64,000 nucleotides of DNA from Rhynochetos jubatus (lineage: Eukaryota; Chordata; Aves; Eurypygiformes; Rhynochetidae). Positions 1 through 12,261 of this stretch are shown here, piece after piece (position 1 is the stretch's first letter; the number at the start of each line of letters is the position of its first letter). The position numbers and the translations under genes are program-made. The notes under the pieces are model-generated. The model was not told where the DNA came from. It made no database searches and saw only the letters and a program-made list of their open reading frames with translations. The stretch covers positions 7,278,001 to 7,342,000 of the forward strand of contig CM050668.1 in NCBI GenBank assembly GCA_027574665.1, read 5' to 3'.

Positions 1-135
1 TCTCATGCAGCTGGTAGCTGTGACTTGGTGTCTTGTCTCTGCTGCTGTGTAAGGTGTCACCGTGTGTGAAGGACTCCTGCTGGACTCAGGCCTCCTTCTG
101 TTGCGTGCCCAGCGGTGGGCAGGTTTTTCTGCAGG

Positions 136-141
136 AATAAA
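136..141 (+). terminator. AKAP1: Intronic poly(A) signal, AKAP1 copy 1 intron 2
   Basis: A perfect AATAAA hexamer is followed about 17 bases later by a GT-rich stretch (GGCTGTGTGTGATGGG), the usual arrangement of a vertebrate cleavage and polyadenylation site. It lies in the intron between the large N-terminal exon and exon 3. The same signal is at 51,877-51,882 in copy 2, where the upstream exon is present and can read through into the intron. Use of the site is inference. Confidence 0.5.
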
Positions 142-346
142 AGGAGCCTTTCAGTAGGCTGTGTGTGATGGGACTCTACCCTTTCTGAAATACTGGAGAA
201 ACTGATACAGGGACATCCCAACTGAATGCGTGGGAAGAGCTGCATGTTTCTCTAGGAAGTGATGTATTTTCGTGGTCTTGTGACTGGCAGCTGGCCTGGG
301 TGAGTTGTGAGTTGTCTGAATGCTGACACATGGACATGTCTTGTAG

Positions 347-3300
347 GTTTGGATGTAACTCGCATGGATTTCACGGACAGTGGCTGTGCCATGAGGAAGA
401 CAGTGGCTCGCCGGAACTCTAAGCTAGAAGACAAATCCGGCAAGTTCGACCTCGTTATCTGGGAAATAGAGGTCCCAAAGGTAAGCTGTCTCTGTCTTTA
501 TAGCGAGCTTTCTCTTGAGTTGAGAGGTTGTGTTTTTTAGGACTACGCTCATACCTTCTTCCCCCCTTTGAAGATGCAAAATCACCTGTGGCTGTCCTGC
601 ACGACATTGCTCTTGCAGTTCTGCTTCTGAGCAGACCCGAATACTGACGGCCAGAAACGTGAGACAGCAGCTCCCAGCAGGATGAGCGTGCTGCCTTGAG
701 TGCTTGGGGGCTGTGATCCCAGTGAAGAAATGTAACGTGTGTTTTCATGGATCAGTAAAACACAGGCTAAGAGAAGTTCTACAGCAAAAAAAACCCCTTT
801 CAGTGGTTAGCGAAGACAGGCTGTCAGTTCTCTTAAAGTAGCTAACTTGGCATTGTCTAGGATTATCCGTACTGACTTGGGCCCAACACTTCTGCTCCGG
901 TCTCTGGTCTCTGACAGCAAGTGGTGGCAGGTGCCTACGGAAGAGTGGAAGCGAGAGGGCTTGCACAGGCATCGCAGCTTCATCGCCCTGCGCAGGACAT
1001 CCCAGCTGTCCAGGGACTCTAGTCTAATGGGCATGATAGCCTGGCTTACTCTCCAATGAATTTGTCTACTCCCTTTCTAATTAGCTTATTTTAAAATTGC
1101 TGGGACTTAGTATTTCAAATCAGAATGAAAATTGCATGTAGCCTGCTGGGGAAAACAAAAAGGTGGAAGACTGGGAGAGGACTCGACCCGACTGTAGGAA
1201 GACAGCAGCGTTTATCAGGCCTGTTTTTGTCCCATCGTGCCTTTGTGTCATTTGACAAGGGATGAAGATGGATCTGTCAAAATGAGCTCTACTTTCTGAT
1301 CTGTATCTCCCGTGACTTAGCGCAGACCAGCTGAACGCTGCACTAGTTCATCATTGCCTTGTATTTATCCTGCCTGGCCCTACGCTACAGGAAATGGGAA
1401 CGTAGGTGAAATAAGCCACAGAGAACACGTTTGATCTACATTTCTCTTCCTGACTGTTGCTTTCTTATCCCTTTCCTAAAGGACTTAGTTGGCCAATTGA
1501 TTGGCAAACAAGGAAGATTCATGAACTTCTTGAGGCAATCCTCTGGTGCCAAGATTTATGTCTCGACACTACCTTATTTCCGTGACTCCCAAGTCTGTCA
1601 CATCGAAGGTAAGTGACAATGTCTCTTTATTCGTGGTCTAATATGTAGCCTGGGGACCTCAGTTAGGTAGGCAAGGAATTCTGACAGATTTAGTGGCGTC
1701 GTGAGTCCAGTGCTTTACAAAACATTTCCACTCAGTGCTGTTACAGTAGAGGTATATGCCAAGTCGCCTGTGCCTTGGCATGTGCGCCTTCTATTCTAGA
1801 GGTAGGGATGCATTTTAACATCTTCAAGCTGCTGTAGTTTAACAAGCACCTCTTGTAGGATTGCTGCAGGCTTGAAGGAGGAGCTATGGGATGTGTATTA
1901 GCAAATATGGTTTTGAGTGTGAAGAATAGGAGATTAATTGTGGCTGAAAAATACCTGCCAGTGACTTGGGTTCATACTGGAGGCTGAAGCTGTTGAAACT
2001 GGGGCCTGGCGGTCAGAGTTGCTCACGTTGGCCTGATATGGCCAATCTATTAATACTTCAGTTATTGGCGTAGCACAGAAGGCTTCTGGTAGCTATATTG
2101 CTTCACATGGTGGGGCTGTCCTCAGCATACCTATGCTACAGACTTTCTGTGGGATTTTTGTCTTCCAGGCTCTGCGCATCAAGTAGAAACAGTACTGAGC
2201 CTGATTGGGAAGAAATTTAAGGAGCTGTGTCTCACCAACATCTACGGCCTACCTCCACCAACACTACTGACGCTCCATTCCATCCTTATGACCGCCTGGG
2301 TAAGTCCCAGCTTGCCGGCTGTGCTGATGTCAGGGCGGAAGGCCACGGTTGGTCACCGCCATCGTAGTATGCTGTGTCCACGTGGCTGGTTCACCGATGC
2401 CCTCAGAAAGAGTTTGGTTTTGTGTGGCTATCTGTTGTCCAGCTTGTGTAATTCTTACAGATGAGATTTATCTGGTGGTTTCTGACACCTCGATAACCCT
2501 TGTCCCTTTGCTGCCACATGGGTGTCTATCCCCTACCTCCACTGAGACGGTAGACCGAAGGACCTTGCCAGCACGCTGACCCTCAAACATTGAGGTGCTG
2601 CCCCCAGGCTTCTCTCTAGCAAGCCTGGTTTTACCCCTTTCTCCCTTCAAATCTAGTTTAAAACCATTTCAGTGAGCCCTGCTCACTCCTGCACAAAGAT
2701 CCTTTTCTCCCTTTGAGACAGGGGACACCAGGCTTGGAGGCAGGTGTTGATCCGCTGTCTGCTCTTGTTCCTTTCCTCGTCCTTCCCTGCCAGTGGAAGG
2801 ATAGAGGAGAACACTGCCCGTGCTCCTGATCCTTTAGCAGTCATCCCAAAGCCCTGAAGTCTCTCGATTGCCCTTGGACTGTGGCAGAATGTTGCACCAA
2901 ACTGGGCACGCATCTGGCCCGGTAGGCTTTAACCTACAGGCTCAATGTTTGCCTAAGGAAGTAACACTTCAGTCTCCAGCCGAGTTGGTTGTCTGCTCCC
3001 TCCGGTTAAAGGCGTGTTGTGGTTTAATCTCGGCTAGCAACAGGCCGTGAAGCCACCCTCGCCCCCCTCTCCACTCCAACGGAGGGACAGAATTGGAGGA
3101 AAAAGGCAAAGAGGCTCATAAAATTGAGATAAGAACGATTTGCTAATTGAATATAAGTGAATTACATATATATGAGAATATATAAAAATACTACTACTAA
3201 TAAGTAATTAAAATAATAGAAAATAAACGTGTGATGCAATTGCTCACCACCCGCCGGGTAGTGACATAGCTCACACACAGCCAGGTCCTGACAAGTGAAG

Positions 3301-6300
3301 AGTCAGAGCCAGCGAGCCCGAGAGCCAGAGCCTGAGAGCAATCACAGCAGAGTCCAAGCGAGCCCCACGAGCGACAGCAGGATGAGAAAGGGCTGACTGA
3401 CCCACCAGCTCATGAACATGCAAGCGAAGGAATTAGCAAAGCAGCTAACGAAGGAGTTCAGGAGCTGACAGAAGAGTTGGCAAAGGAGCAAAAAGAGTTC
3501 CCGAATGAGTTACGGCCCCTGAGCCCACTCCCCGCTTCTGTACCGAGCCTGATGTGCTATGGAATGAAATCCTCCTCTGGTCAGTGTGGGTCAGCTGTCT
3601 GAACTGTGTGTGTCCCCACACTGCCTCTAGTGAGAAAGTTGGAAATGCAGCTGGGAAAGGCCTTGAATTTGGTGCAAGCACTCCCCAGCACCAGCTGAAA
3701 AGACACCTTATCAGTAGTTTTCTCAGGGTAAATCCAGAAACCCAGCTTCATAGCAGCCACTGTGAAGAGTTAACTCTTTGCTGACTAAAACCAGCACAGG
3801 GCTCTTTGCTGTGAGGTGGAAATGCCACTGATCCGTTGCCATTACTGGCATTGTCCCTAAATCCTGAAGCTGGTCTTCTCAAAATGTTTCAATTCCTTAT
3901 GGTATTTAATTGCACTAAAAGGAGGTTTTCATGTCAGCGTTTCCCAGAAGAGTTTTCATGCTGCTTTTGCTATATGACACCTAGAAACACTGGACCTTTA
4001 GAATCTATAAAGTAACACTGCATGGAACTGTCTCCTTGGATGTGAAGACAGGCTTTGTTCTGGAGAACTGAATTTATGCTGGGAAATCCAAACCATGTTG
4101 GTTGTATTCCAAGCACAGTAGTGCTCGGAAGCTGCCCAACCCATGGCTCCAGCAGCCAGGGTGCAAATGACTTGGAAAATGAGGCCTCTGTGACAAATCT
4201 TGGCCAATCCCTGCAAAGATTACCTTGATGTTTAAAAACCCGTGGGCAGGGAATCCTTGCGAGGTGCGCTGTGTGGAGAGCGCAGCATGACTTGAGCTGC
4301 ATCGTTTCTGACTCTGCTCGCTGATCTCTTGGGTAAATAAGGAGTTGCTGGTGGAACACGGGGTTGCTGGGAACGAAGCTTGTGTTGCGATGAACTCCGA
4401 GAGTTTCCTTTCTCCATGTGGCAGCTGTTGCTCCCGGATGGAGTCACCGTAGAGGTGGTTGTGGCGCACCAAGTCGACGCGGGACACATGTTTCTGCATC
4501 AGCACACCCACCCCACTTTCCATGTCCTGCGTAGCCTGGACCAGCAGATGTATGCCTGCTATTCTCATCCCGCGGTTCCGACCCTGCCGACTCCAGTAGA
4601 AGGCAAGTAACCTGGTTGCTCACAAATTGTTCCGCTGAGGAACTTCTAGGGTCACGCGAAAGCACGATGCCCCTGAGTTAGGCTTGGGAAGTTTCCCCGT
4701 AGATGGGAATGTGATAGTTCGCTTGTCATTTCATCTCTCTTTAAGCTGACGCCAGAGTACAGACGTTGCTCTCCTCTTCCTTACCTCACACGTCCCTGGA
4801 GTACCTCCCCAGCCACCTAGTTCCATGTTGAAGTTCAGGATAAAATAGTCTGTCTCAGGTTATTTCTCATCAACTTGGCATCTGGTGTGCTTTTGCTGAC
4901 AGTGTGGAGCTACTCCCAAATCTTCATAGTGTCACTCTCAGCACACGGTGTAAAGCGGCGGGTACACCCCGTGGAAAGGGGTTATTAGTGCTGAGCTTCC
5001 TTTTTGGAAGCAGATACCTCGCTGTTAATGACCCGAGGCTGGAAGGGAGCTGGATACTTGGGTAGAGCAGGACGGTAGTGACTGACAGACTGGAGAGTAA
5101 ACTCCCCTCTCTGTGTCCCAGCTGCAGGCTTGGTGTGGTGGGGGTGTGGGTGGTGTTGAAAGGAGATGGGAGCAGCATAGGAAATGCTGTTGATTCTCCG
5201 TAGATGGCTGGGCAGCGGTAGTGATGTCTGAAGTTCTGATTCCTGGAAACCCACTCACGCCGAGCCTTTCTTCTCTGCACTCCTGTGTTTTGCAGTCGGT
5301 ATTATCTGCGCAGCTCCAGGCCTGGATGGGGCATGGTTACGGGCTCAAGTCATTAGCTACTTTGAAGAGACGGATGAAGTGGAGCTCAGATACGTGGACT
5401 ACGGAGGATACGACAAAGTGAAGATTGACACGCTCAGACAAATCAGGTCTTTAGCTGCTCTTCCGTGGCCTGAGGCCGTGTCTGGTTTGAACCTTCATCG
5501 GAGGCATCCGTATCGTTTGAATTGCTCATAGGTTTTTCCACAGCTGAAGCGGGAAGTGGCAGAAAGGTTTGTCTGGGCAGCGGGCGCGGGTTCCTTGGGA
5601 GCGGAGCACAGTAAGCTCTTGCGAGGCTTTTTGAAGGGGAGTGGAGAGGAAATTGCAACTTCTGCCACTTCAGCGTGGAAGCTGAGCAAAAGGATGCCGA
5701 CAGGAGGCCCCGAAGTGTAGTTCATTGATGAGCTAGGAATAAGATTCGCATTCCCTACGCCCCAGCCCCGTTGGCTGGGAGAGCTGTATTGGATGAGGGG
5801 TTTCTTCCACGAGCCCATTAAATACGCGATTGTGCCCCAGAGGTGGGGGGAAAAAAGCAGTACAGCCACCCTTATGGGGGTGGGTTTTACGGGGAGCCCG
5901 GTCCAACCTGACACGCGAATCAGACAATTCACTGCTGTTGCTTACACTGTCATCAGTTTTAAACTGAATTCCTGCTAGAGCAACTGATGAATCAACGTCA
6001 CCTTCAAGAATACAGGAGTAACTGAAAGCCAGGTTCTTAATCTGATTGATTCTCTTTTCTTTAAGGTCTGATTTTTTATCACTACCTTTCCAAGGAGCGG
6101 AAGTTTTACTAGACAACGTGGTGCCACTTCCAGGTAATGGGGCTTTCGAGGTGTACTGTTGGCACTCCTCTGGCAGGTTGCAGAGCATGCCAGCTGTGTA
6201 TAAGCAATGATTCTGTCTAAACCTTCCCCCTCCTTTTGCAAGTGCAGCCTCTGGTGGGACTAGAGCAAGAATTAGAAAGAACTGTATGTGATTCTTTGAC

Positions 6301-8745
6301 ATGTGCTGGCGTGGCATAACCGCTCAGACTGCAGGGGAAAGAGCGGAAATGTCTAGACTTTCTCGCACGGAGGAGAGAATGAATTATTCTCCTAGGCACA
6401 AGTTGGCAGGACTGGCAGGTTATAGATGAAGTAGCTGTCCCTACTCTGCCACCTTCCGTGCTCTTTCTGCCACCCAGAGTAAATGCAAACCTAGTTTTTG
6501 GTCTCCTACACAATTACCTGGCGCTTTCCAAGTGATGTGTGTAGTGCTGTGTTCAAAACGCTGCCCTCCAAGCACTGGAAGAATGTCGGTCACTGCCTAG
6601 AAGTGCTTTCTGGTTTGCTTTTTTCTTTCTAGTGGCGCTGGAGATGTGTGCTGTACTGGTGTCAAAAGCTGCCCTTCTGGGTGCGGCAGGGAGGGGTGGC
6701 TGTAGGAGCCAGGGGTCAGGCCAGGTTTCCCCACAGGGCTTTGGGGCTGGCAGGACTCGGGGCACAGGCCCTGCCAAGGCTGTAGATGTAGGGCGAGGTT
6801 TAAGCTGCTTCTAAGCAGAAGTTGGTGTTTTGCACGTTCCCCGAGATGATCGACCTCCCTCGGTATTTCTGGGGTTGTAAGGAGTCCCCTTGCTGCTGCA
6901 GGTGGCCCTCGGGGTGGGGAGCACAAAGGAGAAACTTTATTTTGCAGCAATTTGGTAGGAAATAAGCAACTGTCCTCCAAAATGAAAACTCTTCTGTCCG
7001 GTCTAGGGGGCAGGTTGTACCCGTACTGCCTGGGACGCAGGGGGTTCCGGCTGCCTCGCAGGCGTGGAGTTAGCAGCAGGACCCGTGTAAGCTGTGCAGG
7101 CTGAGACATGAGCTGCCAGTGCTGGCAAAGGGCATGTGCCACCGCTCAGGTGCCAGCCAGCCTGCGGTACAAATGCTTTTGAGTCCCTGTTTACGCTATT
7201 GCACTCCGCGCGGGGTCGGTAAAGTCCTGAGGTCCCCGAGCTTAGTTTATTAAGGATCAAAATACTAATGGCGGCTCAACGGAGCTGCACAAGTACACTT
7301 TTCTGTCTTTCAAGCCTCCTAATTCATCAGCCACGTATGTTCACGGTAACTTAGCTAGTGGCTTTGGAAAGCACTTCCCCCTTTCCCTTCAGCAGCCCAG
7401 TGGGCACAATACCTGTGTGACCTCCAGCTTAACAGACGGGTTTCGGCAGCTGCCTACAGCAACAGTAGGTGAGGATTCTCTGGCCTAAGTTCCGTAGGAG
7501 GTCAGACAAGATGAGCTTGGTAGTCCCTGCTGGCTTTTAGAGCCTGAGCATCTCTCATTTGGTTTCTCCTGCTCTTTCCTTTCCACAGGCGAGGATCACT
7601 TTTCCTCTGAAGCCGACGCCGCTGTTGCCGAGATGAGCAGAGGCGCAGTCCTAGCGGCACAGGTACGTGAGGGCTGTCTGGAACAGCCGATTCGACTGCT
7701 GCTGTTATCCTCTCTGCCCCTAGCACGCTCTGTATGTTGCAGTCAGAACCAAAGCCGGAGCCTGTAGGCCTGGCTGCCGGGCAGGGTTCTTGCGGAGAAA
7801 TGTTGGTGCTGAGACCTCCCTTGTGCTGCGTCAGCACCGCTCGGGGCTGTGTGGCTGGGAAGGGCCGAGCAGTCCCTCTTGTTGCTGATGCGGGCAGGGA
7901 GGAAGGGCACCGGAACGGCTTTAGAGAGCACAAAGTGGCCTCTTGTCCAGTGGACCACGTATTCACCTGGGTGTGCGCTGCTTTGCCAGTCTCAGCTGTC
8001 TTTGCAACACCGGTGCCAGGGGTCTGGCCTCTGGCTGGCCAGAGGGAGAAGCGAGGCTTCTGGCAGTGTCCCAGAGGCTTCTGCGTGCAGTGCCTGACCT
8101 CGGGGAAGAGGCGCTGACCTCTCGTGCCGTGCTTCTAATGCTGGCTGTAGCTCTCCATGTCAGTCAGCTGGGACAAGCGGGAAACTGATGGTGGTTGAGC
8201 CGCTCAATCTCAGTTTGCTTTGGTTTCCTGCAGCGCTCAAACGCATCACGAATCTTGCAAGGGTATGGATTTGAGTGGCTAGAGCAAACCTGCCAGCAGG
8301 GTGTCCCGCTGCCTGGTGGCAGGAGCTGCGTTTCCTCTTGCCTACACCGAAGTATTGACTCCGATAGGCAGTGCGTGATGCTCGCCTTGCATCCTCCGTG
8401 GCTCAGACCCGAATGGCTGCATGTTGATGTTTTTCTGTGTTTGCAGGTCACAAATTACGACGGTGCGACAGGTCTGCCGCTGATACAGCTGTGGAACTTG
8501 ATGGGAGACGAGGTGCGCATGTTGCCATGTGTATTTTTTCAACACTTCACAAAGTGAACTGTTCGTGCTAATCACTGTTAGCGTTCGTGGTTACGCAGAC
8601 TTTCTGTTGTTGGTCAGGAACTTGCTGATGTTACTTGCCGGAGGTTTGTTCACCTTTCTACTGTTTTCTTTCCACCTCTCTTTAGGTGGTGTCTATAAAC
8701 CGAACTCTGGTGGAACGAGGATTTGCTCAGTGGCTCGACTACTAG
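347..8745 (+). CDS. AKAP1: AKAP1 copy 1, 3' part (exons 3-11), KH and Tudor domains
   Basis: This is the C-terminal half of A-kinase anchoring protein 1, a mitochondrial outer-membrane scaffold for PKA and RNA. Nine coding segments with consistent phases join: 347-480, 1482-1608, 2169-2299, 4425-4602, 5296-5446, 6066-6133, 7589-7662, 8447-8512 and 8686-8745 (TAG). The second and third encode a KH domain with the loop LIGKQG; the fourth and fifth encode the Tudor region with DGAWLRAQV and [10 protein letters not shown]; the end is [14 protein letters not shown]. All introns are GT-AG except the one after 4602, which starts GCAAGT (a GC-AG intron). The large first coding exon, with anchor and RII helix, lies upstream of the window, so intactness is unknown. 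Within these 989 coding bases I count three differences from copy 2, all changing the residue (M554T, S568N, H623R in copy 2 numbering) and none silent. No stop or frameshift is seen. Confidence 0.93.
3015..3798 (-). mobile_element. Solo ERV LTR in AKAP1 copy 1 intron 5
   Basis: The block is bounded by TG and CA and resembles the common avian ERV LTR. On the minus strand it opens TGTGCTGGTTTTAGTC, contains the GGTGAGCAATTGCATC segment and an AT-rich tract, and closes ATTAAACCACAACA. No gag, pol or env flanks it, so it is a solo LTR left by recombination. It lies in the intron between the KH and Tudor exons, opposite to the gene. I see no clean target-site duplication. The orthologous LTR at 54,758-55,520 lacks a 21-base stretch present here near 3047-3067, so insertion preceded the AKAP1 duplication. 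Family assignment is by recognition of the consensus, not a search. Confidence 0.82.
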
Positions 8746-10265
8746 CAGTGTGCCAGATGCCTCGACAGCTCTCTCAGCGGAGAAAAACAAAATCTTATTT
8801 TGCACTATTACAATTTGGTTTGGCAACCTGTTTACACCTGAATGTAAGTTTTGTGGTCCATTAAAATCTGTGTTGCCGAACTGTTACCATTTCACTAGAA
8901 ACACATAGCTCGTCTCAGTGAAAGGCAGGGTGTTAAAAGCCATAATGACAGATACCGTAGCTTTAAAGCAAAAAAACCTCCTCCCTGGCCTCTACTCAAA
9001 TGGAATGCAAAAACCCTTAAACCCTGGGGCTTGCTGGAAGGTAGCAAGTGTCCCTGAAAGGGGAACTGTGGTTGCGTTTTGGTTCAAGATGTATAATGCC
9101 CCATGAACACTGTCTGCTTTTCCTAAAAGCTACATCAGTTGTCTTTTTTAACAGACTCTGCCTATGAAATTAATGAATGCGATTAAGGAATTTAATGTGC
9201 AGTTATGGATTTTCCTGTGTCGTGCCATTGACCTGCAAAAACAACATTCATCTTGTCTTCCTTAGGCCAGGAGGTAGATGAACCGCATTCGTTGCACTTA
9301 ACTCTGGCAGATGTCTCTCTGCAGTCACGGTGTTTAGGCTTGATGTGCTTAAGGAAGAAAGCTTCTCTGTGCAGATGCTTGAAGTGCAGGAGATGTTACC
9401 ACTACAGTTTTTGCTCTGAAATACATGTACTTAAAGAACTGATTGCCAAGCCCCATTGTAGTTTATATTTTTCTAGCTGTGCAAGTCTGTAAATATATCT
9501 ATGAAAAAACATTCTAATATTTTGTACAAGAAAAACACTGGAAACAAAGGGAACTTTACAAACTTTTTTCACACCAAAATGTCCTGTGTGGGTAGAACTG
9601 GTTTGGAGCGCATTAGGGTAGCTGATGGGTTTGAAGCATCTGAACGTTGAGAGTGTTTCAGCTCTGCTGGGTACAGGATCAGCATTCCCTTGGATTGCTG
9701 TCTGGTTTGGATTGTGGTCACTGCATTCTTTGCTATGTTGCTGTACAGATCTGTTTAAAACAAACAAAAAAAAAAAGGAACAACATGGCACTAATATCAC
9801 AGTGGTGTCCTCTCAATTTTGTTTTTTTTTGCTCCTTCTTAGATTTCTATCACATATTTAAAATTTTGCTCAAGTAATTTACGTTGACTTAATACTCATT
9901 AAACACATGCCCTCTAATGTCTATCATTTTAGATATGTATTGAGCTGGGATTTATTGCTGGCAGGGAAGATACTTGCCAGGAAAATGTTGATGTAGTCTG
10001 CCCTCAGAAATGTGTTCAGGTGGATTCAAGGATGTCCTCCCATCCTGTGAGCTAACCTGTCGGTGCGTCACGCATTTGGTCCAATCCCTTCTGATACGGT
10101 ATGGCAATAGCCCTTTCCTATTCGGCGCTTATGATTTAATGTTCATGTTCAACAACATCCAGTCACAACTAAATTCCATAACTTGGTTAAATTTATAAAA
10201 CATATATCCTATATCCTCTTGGAATGTTTCTTTCCATTTCAATTAAAGCTTGAATTTTAAGCAAT
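8746..10265 (+). other. AKAP1: AKAP1 copy 1 3' UTR and downstream flank
   Basis: AT-rich, non-coding sequence follows the TAG at 8743-8745. It holds three ATTAAA-type poly(A) signals: 8860-8865, 9898-9903 and 10242-10247, the last preceded by a T-rich stretch. A run of ten A residues lies near 9766. Small open frames here have no recognisable content. Copy 2 shares this sequence only to about base 9107 of copy 1 and then changes to the promoter of copy 3, so only the first signal is retained there. Which signal is used is unknown. Confidence 0.6.
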
Positions 10266-10840
10266 CTTAATCAAACTGTGATGACTAAGAGCCTTCATTT
10301 CATGACATCTTGTGCTGTAGGGCTGAGAAGAGAGCTGGGATAAGCAGGTGAGATGAGATCCTGATGGCTTTTCAACAGATGCAGAAATGTCAAGCTTCAG
10401 TGTCCTGGGACTCCTTTCCAGCTGAAAACTGGGTTTATTTCTATGATGACTTACTCATTAGTAAGTCTTACTCTGAGCACTGGTACTCGAGGCCGTTGAA
10501 ACTTTGTGGAATTAATTTACTCTGGACTCAGGATGTCCCTTTTGTTACACTTGGCTGTTGAAAAGTAAAACGTGGGTGTCTGTTTCTGTTGTGCAGGCTA
10601 GAAAATACCCTCTTCAGAATGCTGACAGGCTTCTTGCTCAAGCCAAGCAGTGCAGCGAGGTGAACTGGTGTTCCAGTGAACAGTTTGCCCCTTACCCCCT
10701 GGTATGGGAGCCCCTGGCAGCTGGGAAAGTCTGTTCCTGGAGGAGGAGGAGGATGTGCTCACCCTCTTGCTTCTCACCCCAGGGAGAGATTTTCACTTCA
10801 CAAGGTGTCTCGGCTCTTGCTCCAGTATCTGCAGTCCTCA
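10266..10840. other. Spacer between AKAP1 copy 1 and the tandem array
   Basis: I see no gene, RNA gene or repeat family here. The stretch is single copy within the window. It ends where homology to the inverted blocks in the AKAP1 first introns begins, at about 10,841. Confidence 0.4.
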
Positions 10841-11910
10841 CGTGCTCTTCCTCGGCTATTCCGCACACGTGTGCGGGGCTGGAACTCAGTAGATCATTCG
10901 CAGGCACAAAGCAAACAGCAGAAACGTACAGTTACCGTCTCCAGCAAACAGCAGAAAAGTACAGTTACTGTCTCCTGCTACTACTTTCCCCAGCAACGAG
11001 CCCTTTCCTTTCACCTGAGACAAAGTCCACAGAGGCCCTGATAACACTCAGCAGGGACCAGCACAACTGCCAGCCTGACCAAGGCACCACCTCACCCTGG
11101 AAACACAGACAGCCAGAACTACTGCCATGCTGCAGCCCCTTACCCGGCCACAGCAGATGGACTGTGCTCAAGGGCAGCTGCTCTTGTCGTTTCCTACTAC
11201 TGCAGGTAACTCGTGACAAAGATGCCCCTACCCAGAGGCCTGTCCGTCCTGTCTCCTTGCTTCACGCTGTAACTTCCTGGACTGTGACAAAGAACGTGGC
11301 CAGACCCAGATCAAGTTGCCCAGTCCTGCAGCGCGAGGACCTTGGGTCTGCCTTGCTTCAAGGAGGGGGAGGAAGGGGCAAAGAAAGAAACAAAACTAAG
11401 AAAGTCAAACAACACGGGTTCTTCCAGGAAAGCAAGGCTGCATTACTTCCTCAGTAGCAAGAGAATTCAATTCCCTGGCTCCTGACGATATGCCCTGCTG
11501 GCTTACAAGCAAACAGCAGTCACCGCGACATACAGAGTTTGCTAAGCACAGTTTTGAGCGGCTGTTTCCGTAACACAGCAAGCCTTGCCATACCAGAGCA
11601 CAAGGGACAACACCAGGCACCTTCCTCGTTACTGCCCAGCCTGCAACACCTGGGTCACCTCTCGCTTTCATTGCTAAGTAGCTGCAGCACGGTTGGCAGC
11701 GGGAATGAATCACGTTTGATTCCAGCTCCCAGCATTCCTCTGGCCGGCACAGCTGCTTCTCTCCTGACTGTGCTAATTGACTTTGCCCCCGCCTGGCTGG
11801 GAAACAAGCAGTAACGTGCACATGGACACACAAAAGCCCCATCTTTAGCTGAGGCCTCAGAGAGCCTTCAGAGCCCTCAGCCAGGCTGAGGGACCCGTGC
11901 AGCCTTTACC
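10841..11910 (+). repeat. 1-kb block, inverted relative to AKAP1 intron 1 copies
   Basis: The sequence matches, in reverse complement, 46,650-47,628 and 61,619-62,682, which lie in intron 1 of AKAP1 copies 2 and 3. Most of it (from 10,983) also recurs directly at 24,080-25,007 and 37,166-38,093 as the start of the tandem units. It holds two adjacent 33-base repeats near 10,912-10,975 (core AAACAGCAGAAA plus GTACAGTTAC). The long open frames on both strands lack recognisable domains, and I treat them as non-coding. Its origin as a displaced piece of AKAP1 intron 1 is inference. Confidence 0.8.
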
Positions 11911-12261
11911 CCCAGCAGCCCCCTTGGCAAAAGGATAAATGCTGGGTGCATGTATCAGGCTCTGTGCACAGCCCGGGCCCAGAGCGGGGTAGCACCGACA
12001 CCTCTGAAAGGCGCGTTCGGGAAGGCGATGGGATTGGCGAGGGGTTCTGGTTGCGCGTGCAGCCGCGCTGAGCCCTGGGGTCGCTCCACAGGAACTGATA
12101 AACGACGCCACCGCGGAATCCGTCCGCTTTGGTCCCGCTTGTCCGTGTGGTGACGGCTCCCGGTTGATGAAATGGTCAGCGAGAGCCGCTGAAACACGGA
12201 GCGCTTTTTCTGGTGCTGATACTCCAGCATTTGGGAGGTGAAACACGGGGAAAATGAAGGG

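Noticed and set aside
3015..3798. Complete endogenous retrovirus
   Set aside because: Only LTR sequence is present; both sides continue directly into AKAP1 intron, with no gag, pol or env frames.
10558..11457. 299-codon plus-strand frame
   Set aside because: It crosses from spacer into the 1-kb block, so its halves have different histories; no domain is visible.
11405..11842. 145-codon frame repeated five times in the 1-kb block
   Set aside because: It recurs only because the block is repeated. No splice context or recognisable domain; it lies in intron 1 of AKAP1 copies 2 and 3.
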